This document shows positions 53,401 through 62,400 of a stretch of DNA of 64,000 nucleotides, piece by piece. Within the stretch, counting starts at the first letter, position 1. Every line of letters starts with the position of its first letter. The DNA is from Pycnopodia helianthoides (lineage: Eukaryota > Echinodermata > Asteroidea > Forcipulatida > Asteriidae). The notes under the pieces are model-generated. The model was not told where the DNA came from, made no database searches, and saw nothing but the letters and a program-made list of their open reading frames with translations. The stretch lies in assembly GCA_032158295.1 (NCBI GenBank), contig CM063260.1:7201501-7265500 (forward strand), read 5' to 3'. The translations under genes and the position numbers were made by a program.

Positions 53401-56400
53401 AAACTGAAAAACACTATACAAAGTTATGTCTGTGTGGCTATTTCCTCAGTTTTTTTTGCAATTTCAAAGTTGCATGCCTGGGTAACGCCATAATCTCGAC
53501 ATTTAGTGCAACAATGTCGTATCTCACTTGTGCAACAATGTAAGTTCTCATATGAAAATGCATGGTGCAGCAGAATGCACTACCTTCCCAATTGTTTACG
53601 AAGCACTTATGGTTAAGTTTCTTGCTCAAGGGCACAAGTGTCATGACCAGGATTGGAACCCACACTCTGCTGCTGACAACACCAGAGCTTGGGTCTGGTG
53701 AACTAGACTGCTCGGCCATGACACGCCACAAATTAAAAAATATTTTATTTGTCTGACCATGCATCTGATCAAAGTGTCCAATTCAATCGTTTTAAAAAGA
53801 TGCATGTTTACGTGCAAGTTTTGTGATTCTGTAGCGCACGAATTTCAAAGCACCTTCAAAATTGAAAAAAATTGTTTGAGTTTTGTGTATGCAGTGAAAA
53901 TTGCCTGAAATATAAACCTGCTGTTGCCTAGCTGAACTTTCACAATAACTTTTTAGAAACTTTTCTTGTTCCAATTTTGACCAACAGTACATCCGTCAAT
54001 GCATCCTCCGCAACAAAACCCCACAGCTAATGCTGATGTCACGAGACAGCGTCCTCAACAGCCTGCCAGAGGTTGCCTTCCCCATACCCTCCTACATGAG
54101 GCGTGGTCCGCCAGCTTTGCCCAGGGATAACATGCAGGCCAAGTGCCTCTGGGATGTCCACGATCCGTTCCGGGTGAAGATCAATTGTGCAATGTATGTG
54201 AACGTCAAAGAGTTAGACAAGGTATGTGAAGAACTTGTACTAGAAAAGCACATCAATTTGCTTAGCGTAGGAAAAATTCGCTTACCGGAAATGGGTTACC
54301 AGCCAAAATGTTTTGTGATGTACATCACATGTGACTGGTTCCCCTGTGGTCGCAAGAATACAAACCTTTAAAGTTTAAGCATTTACCCTAAACTCTATGA
54401 AATCACCAGTCACCTGGACCAGCTGCTTAAAGCAGAAAACAGTGCTAAGCAAAAATTAGCACAAAACAAGTTACAAAAGGTACATTATGACATGGCACTT
54501 TGGCTGGTAACCTATTTCTAGTGAGCCCAGCTCTATGCAATTGGGATGGCATTCAAACCCACAAACTTCTACATTCTGATAAGAAATAATAATACAATCT
54601 AATAATTAGAAAAGAAATTGACAGGGTAATTTTGATTCAAATTTGGGTTGAACGAAAGAAAAATTGAACAAAATGGGATTTGAACCTTCAGCTTCCAGAT
54701 TAACGTGCTGGTGTTCTACCAATTCGGCTATCTAGCCCTTAATGTTGGAGGTATCCCTACTTTGTCAGTATCTTTGTTCGGGGGTGCCAGTCAGAAGCCA
54801 TTCAAACTTAAACCGCCGAATAACCAGGGATCAAACCCTTGATGTTTACAATACAACCTTGGAAGTTGCTGTACAGGGATTACCTGAAGGGGATACTTAT
54901 TATAATTTACCCAGTCAGATTCACATGGGGTTTATTAAATCATATTTGAAATAACATTTGTTGCATTCCCTCATCAAAAAGTAATCCCTTAATGGCTTCT
55001 TCCTGACAACCCCCCCCCCAAATGGAGATATTGACTGCCTACATTAGGGCTGGATACGTGTACTTAGCACAGTTGGTAGAGTGTCAGCTCATTAATCCAG
55101 AGGTCACAGATTCAAATCCTGTTCATGTCATTTTGCTTTTTCAACCCCAAAATTAAAAATAATAAGAACAAACATTACCCAGGCCGATTTCCTACTGTAC
55201 CTCCCGCCCAGGTAGTAGTTAATAAGCAGTGACAGTTCTTTTCAGAACTGAGAAGTCTCCTGAATTCCGAAAATCTACTCCGCAGTAGTAGAATAAATAG
55301 CAAGACAAGTTCTCTAAAGAACAAAATCTACACAGCAAAGTAGGTATTTATACACATGGTGTAACCGCAAACCGAATATATATTAATACCTCACCATGCA
55401 ATGCCTCAAAACCCATAAACATTACTTGTAAAGCACCGAATCAATCTTAAATCTATGTTTAAAGTGCAGATCTGTTCTAAAACAGATTTTATGCTTCAGA
55501 CCACCGGGCATCAACTCTGGGGAAAACTAGAGGATTGGAATGTCATTCTGCTCAACAATTCAACAGTTGTTGGTACATGAACCTTTTGCTGGTAGTAAAA
55601 TAATTCCAGGATTGTTCTTTTACCGCTGTTTCCTGCAACCACTTTACACATCCTGAGTCCTGGCAAAGGTTACCGCAATGTTTATTTCTAGAAAAGGTTC
55701 CGGAAACCGGCATGTATTCCTTGCGTTCCAGGTACTTCCGCCAGAAATAGGGTTGCGTTGGGTCAGATTTTTCATGCTAGCAAGAATAATTTGTGTTCAC
55801 GCAAAAAACCTTGGACTGGTTTTTGGGGGTCACCAAAAGGATAGCAAAATTGTGCATCTTTTGTTATTAGTTCTATCAAAGCCAGCATCTACAGCCATTG
55901 CCTGCAGGACCTCAAAGTGACCACCCCTGTTTCTCAGTGACTGATTTCCCTTGTACAGCAAAAATGCTTCACAAAATGTATCAGTCGCTACTCGAAATCA
56001 TCAATAGCCACTCAATACTAGCATTCAGTGTGCACAAAACATGTTCAGCCGACATTTTTTTGCTGTGCAAAAGTACTGGACAAAATCGTTTCCAGTTTCC
56101 ACATTTCCAAGCCAATTTGTCACTGAAAGGCGTTATAATTGAGATGTCTTTCCAATGTGCTGTATCTTATTTCCACAATGGAAACCAAATACACCAAATC
56201 AGATAAATAGCTTTTATGGTAATCTAGCCCACTTTACTTCAAGGCCCTTTCATTAAAGTATTATTTACTAGCCCTTATGAGTTTTTGTTATTTTCATATA
56301 TACTGTACATTTACATGTGTAGTGCCACAAAGGGACATGTAGGTTGCCAAATTTGGACTCCCCCACCAGACTCCAGTTGAGTCAAGTTTGACTTGCCCCA

Positions 56401-59400
56401 GCACTCTTGACTTGTTTTTGTATGAAGGGCTAGTGACTTAAACAGCACTGACATCTCATAGGATTTTCCAAATACCAGGGACCTCTGATCTGTAATTTCA
56501 ACCAAGTTAGTTTCCTTTTGATTTCTCCCAACTCTAGACCAATGCCCAATCATAAATCTAACCCACTTTCATACATGTACCTCACTTTTGACTTTAAAAC
56601 CCACTTCAAAATTTATGTCTGGACCCGATTACAAAGAACTGGTTTAGTAGGAAATATTGCCATTTACAGTTTTCTGCTTAGCAAAAATAAGTTTTCACAG
56701 ATGTTACATGTAAGATAGTATTTTGCTTTATTTTTGCATAGTTTTGTTGTGCTTAGCTACTTTTTTGTGATAAAACAGCTCTGTAAAATTGGGCCCTGAT
56801 CAATAATCTACATTGTGACCCATTTTACTTGTCTTACGATCTTCCAATTCTAGGTCTATGTCGAGTTAACTTGACAAAGACCTAGAATTGGAATCAAGTT
56901 GTTTCCTTTTTGATTTTTCCCCAACTCTAGATATATGTCCAATTAGTAAATCTAAACCAAGTTGTTTTCCTTTGACTTCTCCCAACTCTAGATATATGTC
57001 CGATCAGGAATCTACCACGGCTCTGAATCTCTCTGCACCCAAATGATGACGGAACATGTCCCGTGTTCGAATCCCCGCTGGAACGAATGGTTGAAGTATG
57101 AACTGCGTGTACCAGACATTCCAAGGAGTGCCAGACTATGCGTGTCCATCTGCTCAACGAGTAAGCGGAGGGGCAAGAAAGAGGTAAGGAAGTGGGCGGA
57201 GCTAATAAATGAAGGTGTCTATACATTACGGTTAATATTCTTGGCTTTTGTTAAGGGTGTGCACAATATTGGTAAGATTGAAAATAGAAATGCTCACTGA
57301 TTTGCACATAACTTACATCATAAAGATGGTCATGGTGGAAAACTTCCCTTGAAATTTGCTTGAAATGCTGTAGTTTTTGAGAAATGAGTCAGACAATTAG
57401 TTTGATCCTGCGAGTCCCAAAAAACAATGTTTGAAAACAGGTTTTTTGTTTTGGCTTTTTTTTTATTGTGACTCCGATGACTGATTGAGCTTAAACTTTC
57501 ACAGGTTTGTTATTTCTTGTATATGTTGGGTCTCATAAAGTGTGGATACTGATCTTTGACAACTACCAAAGCTGTCCGTGTGCTTTAGAAATGCATTTTG
57601 CATAATATTCAAATGTCGGTGTTGCAAATGTTTGCCTGCAATGGTAGAAAAATAGCATCTTGATTTGTGTAATTCCTTCTTGTCCATGTTGTGGTTGGTC
57701 AATACATTATTAATTAACCCAATTACTGTCGGTGCACTCTCCTGCCCAACTGGTTCTCTACTTAAAACACCACAAGAGACTGTGGAGACTAAGTCCACAG
57801 TACACGAGCCATAGGGTTTCCACATAATACAAGCTGTACAAACAGAAGAAATCCATGCACCCAATGCTAGCGGGAAGGTATGGTACTTCGTGGCAGTCTG
57901 TGTACCTGTGTATAGGAGGGTTGGGTTGATCTGTTGTTGACGATCAACTTTTACAACTTGCATGTACAGTATGTAGTGGCATTTTATGAAAAAAATTCAG
58001 CTTCCTTCAGAGCAAATCTGTTAAAATAAATCCAACTTTCACATTGTCAACTCTAGACAGGTTTCTTCTGGCCAACCGGCTTCTGTTAATCTACATGTTT
58101 AGAACTCTGAAGTTTCCTGAAGTAGAACTATTTGTCGGAGCTAATGAAATTTGTTTTCTTTACGCTGGTTTTCAGGGTGGATGTTGCATAGCGTGGGGTA
58201 ACGTCAACCTCTTCGACTACACCAACCGCCTCCAAGCGGGCAATCTCCGCCTCTACCTCTGGCCCCTCCCTCAGGGGCATGATGAGCTTCTCAACCCGTT
58301 TGGCCAGACGGGTTCGAATCCCAACAAAGATGCTCCGTGTCTTGAGCTCGAGTTTGATCCGCTTTAAGTACAGCCTGGTGTTCCCGCAATTCCAGGAGAT
58401 TAGTGAATACGCGATGTATGTGGCTCCACAGTATGAAACAAACTCTGTCTTTGTAAGTTTCAAAATGTTTAAAAACAAAATTGGTGAACAGCTTTCTGAC
58501 CAAAGCATGACAGTACTGCTAAGGCCAAAAAAAAAGGGTTCTGTTTCCGGTTCCCCGACCGACCCTAGTTTTTAAGCCGCGACCCTTAAACTTTTTATTC
58601 GGCCTTTAAAAAAACGGGAAAAAAAAAAAAAAAACATGTTTTAGGCAACATTTGAAATAAAAACCAGAATATATCAAGAAGAATTTTCAGATATCTCCGT
58701 GATTTGAGCCTGCGATGTCCAACGACTGACTACGGATATAGAACTCTTTTTTTTTTTGGCCTAAGCATAATTATTCGCTAAGCAAAATTGTATTAATGCG
58801 CCAGTCTTAACAATGTGATTGACTTAATAGATGTTAAATTTGCATCAGTCATGTGGAATATAAAATAATTGTGTTTTATGATTTTGATTCAAACTGGCCT
58901 CTAGCTACTGGGCAAGCTCGGTGATCTAGTGGTATGACATCTGCTCTAGGATGGAAAGGTTGTGGGTTCGAATCTCACCCAGTAATATGCCTGTGGATTT
59001 TTTCAATAGGACTCTTTCAAATGTACTGTGTAATTATACTGTGCTTAACACACAAGGGTAAAACACAAATAATAATGTGATCAAGTTGTCTATGTTTTTA
59101 GCTGGTAACCTGTCTCTGCTATGACTGTAAGGACCTTCATTATGAGGTAGCCATTTTGTTTTTCTTCCATACAAAACGACGTTATCCAAACTGAGGCTTG
59201 AACGGATAAGTCGTCTGGCCCCTTTTTTGGTTAAAGGAAACTCCTATGTATGATTGCAAATGTGTATTGATCCATTTCACAATGTGGAGCACACTAACAT
59301 GGGCCTATCCTGTCCACCAATTTGGGAGTCAAAAATGTACACAAAGGGAATTGACACCCCAAATTACGAAATAGTAGACGCTCATTTTGCTGAGGTGCGT

Positions 59401-62400
59401 TCCATGTCGTCCAACCATGGGGTCAATACAGGACAAATATGACATCAGATTGATAAGGATGTACATGCATAACAAGGAGTGTGTGTCTTTTTGAGATAAG
59501 AGCACCAGGAGAGAAGTCAATGGCTTCACCATATCGTGAATGATCATTTAATTCACAGCCGGCAACCAACCAGCCAAGTCTTTTCTGCATAGATAAGATC
59601 TACCCTACCGGGTACAGCTTGAATTCTCCGATGCAACCATCCAGATACATTTTTAAAAGCAATTTATCTTCCTGGCCTCTAGCTAATTTTCATTAAATGG
59701 TTTCCCATTCTGGAGTCGATTTTCTGAAAGTTATTTTATTTTTTATTTTTTTCAAGCCTGGGGTACATCTGGAGACTGCAGATCCATCGGGGAATAAATC
59801 AATATAATTTAAATCTCGGATTGATTTTTAAGTGGCTGCATTTTTTTCTTGGAAGCTCAAAGCAATTTCATGGCTGTTCATCTTAGCAGCAGATGCAAGA
59901 TTAAAGCAGAACATCTTGTATTCCTCCTGAGGCCAAAATGCATCCTGTCTTCATCAGAGAGCCATTGTGCTTACTAGGCTTGAATAAACAGGTGTCAGCT
60001 TACATCATTATCAACTAAACTGAGTTAGTAAAATACAAAACAAAGATAACCTCTACATTAACCTTGTAGAGAATCCTTTAAACCTGGTTAAAATTTATTT
60101 ACCGGGTTATGTTGCCAAAAAATTGGAGTATACTTCAGTAAATTAAAAACAGATTACTAGAGAAAACTACAACACAAATGATTTGTGGGTTCGAATCCCA
60201 CCCGAGTAATATGCCTGTGGATTTTGTTCACAGAACTCGGGGAAGTACTGAGTATACAGTTCTTTACACACATCGGTGTAAGGGTAAAACTAAATAATAT
60301 TCTTTATCCGCGGTGCAAATTTAACATCTATTACATATATGTCATTGCTTCAGATATCATTTACATATTGCATGACTGGCAATTGACTTGAGTGAGTTAA
60401 GCTTAAAGGCAGGATATACTTTTGGTAATTGTCGTATCCCAACATAATTGGTGTATCCCAACATATGCATAAAGCAACAAACCTGTGAACATTTTGGTTC
60501 AATTGTTCATCAAAGTTGCAAGAAAATAATGAAAGAAAAAACACCCTTGTTGCATAGAATTGTGTGCTTTAATGCCTGAGAAAGGCTTCATGCCTGAAAC
60601 CTTTCTCAGGTTCAAATATTTTAGTGAGAAATTACTTGCTTCTCAAAAACTACATTACTTCAACGGAGTCGTTTCTCACAATGTTTTATACTATCAGCAG
60701 CTTTCAGGTGCTTGTTACCAAGTAAGTTTTTATGGTAATGTATTTCTTGAGTAATAACTCAAAAGTATCCACTGACTTTAACTTGGTTTAGCTTGTCATA
60801 AACCTTGTTGAATTAACTTTTAACTACTGATAACATTTCTTTAACCTCGGTAATACAGGATTCATGTGAAGATCCATCAGAGGAAGAAGCCAAACAGCTA
60901 GATGAAATAATCAGACGAGATACGCTACATGAAATGTCAGAACAAGATAAAGAACTTGTCTGGAAATACAGGTAACCTAAGCTCTCAACAAAACTGAATT
61001 AATATAGGGGGAAAGTGTTACTAAAGCTACCACTAGGTTTTGCCTTCCTTCAGGCCTGGAATTTCATTATATGTCGGGGCAAGGCTACTACTTCCCACGA
61101 GGAGAAAAGGGACTTCCGTTGATAAATCGGACTGTCCGTGGGACGTATAGAGATCCCATGTGATGATACTAAAAGGCATATTCTAGGCACTCTGGATCTT
61201 TACCTCTAATGGGGCTATTTTGTTGGAGAGTGCAGCACCTGCAACCTAATGGGCAGACAGGTTTCCAATCATTCTCACCGTCAATCTCAGTCTCCACAGG
61301 TAGCCAATTACTCCTGGGCGATGAGAAGCAATCAAAGTTAAGTGGCTTGCTGGAGGGCAGGAGCATTATAATGATAATAATATGATATTGGGAGTCTTGT
61401 GTGGTGCACATATCCACCAATAATGTGCTCAAGGCGTTTGAACAAACAGAAATACTCTTTAAAAAACAGGTTTTGAAGTTTTTATGAATTATGAGACCAT
61501 GAGGAGAAAAGGAACTTCCGTTGATAAATCGGACTGTCCGTGGGACGTTTAGAGATCCCCATGTAATAACACTAAAAGGCATATTCTAGGCGCTGCACTC
61601 GGTATATTTACCTCTAATGGTATCACACCGGGGCACTACGTGGATTGGGTTTTTCAGTCCCTGCCTGATTGCATTGGGTTTTTCCTGGAATATTTCTCTG
61701 GGGTTTTCCTCCCACACCTAAAACTGAAACTTCCTTCATTGTCTTCTCTCCACGGGGTTCTTGGCTAGTACAGTCGACTCCCGTTATTACGAGCTCGCAT
61801 ATTACGAGGTTCCGGTTAATACAAGGTTTTTTGCCGGTCCCGAACTGCCCCGTGTGTGTTTCAATGCATTTAAATAGGGATTATACGAGCAAGAACACGG
61901 TTACAACAAGGTAATTTTGTCGGCCTGTTACAAGCAAAACATTGTTTTCAACCCTTTTGTAACAAGAATAATAAAAAGCCCAACAAAGGAAATACCTTTA
62001 ACAGCCTGAAATTGTTATTTATGGCTTGTAAGACAATCAATAAAGGTGCTAACTGGACGCTATCGCTAGCAATACTAATCCGAAACTGGAGTCTTGAGTC
62101 AGGGAGCAGGTTGTTAATTCCAACTCCGGACAATGGTGGATTAGGAGGCTTGCATGGTTCAAACAACAGAGCAGATTCCATACTAAGTCAGCATTCATCA
62201 ATTCATGTGAAATCTTCAGAAAAGATACTGATCCAATGAGTTTTACAAGTGCATGATGTGCATTTTCAGCAGAGAAAAACCCACCGCAACTGAAAAGCTA
62301 AAATATTTACGCAATCAATATAAAATGCAACATCAAGATTTCCGTGGTATCCCGCATTAGCAATGAACCATCTAGCATTATACTGGTGGTTACCAATGAA

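Noticed and set aside
57499..57963. 154-codon minus-strand frame
   Set aside because: Partly inside a TTAA element, antisense to a PIK3CA intron, no recognisable domain or composition signal.
58128..58508. 126-codon minus-strand frame over PIK3CA exon 6
   Set aside because: Antisense shadow of a GC-richer coding exon.
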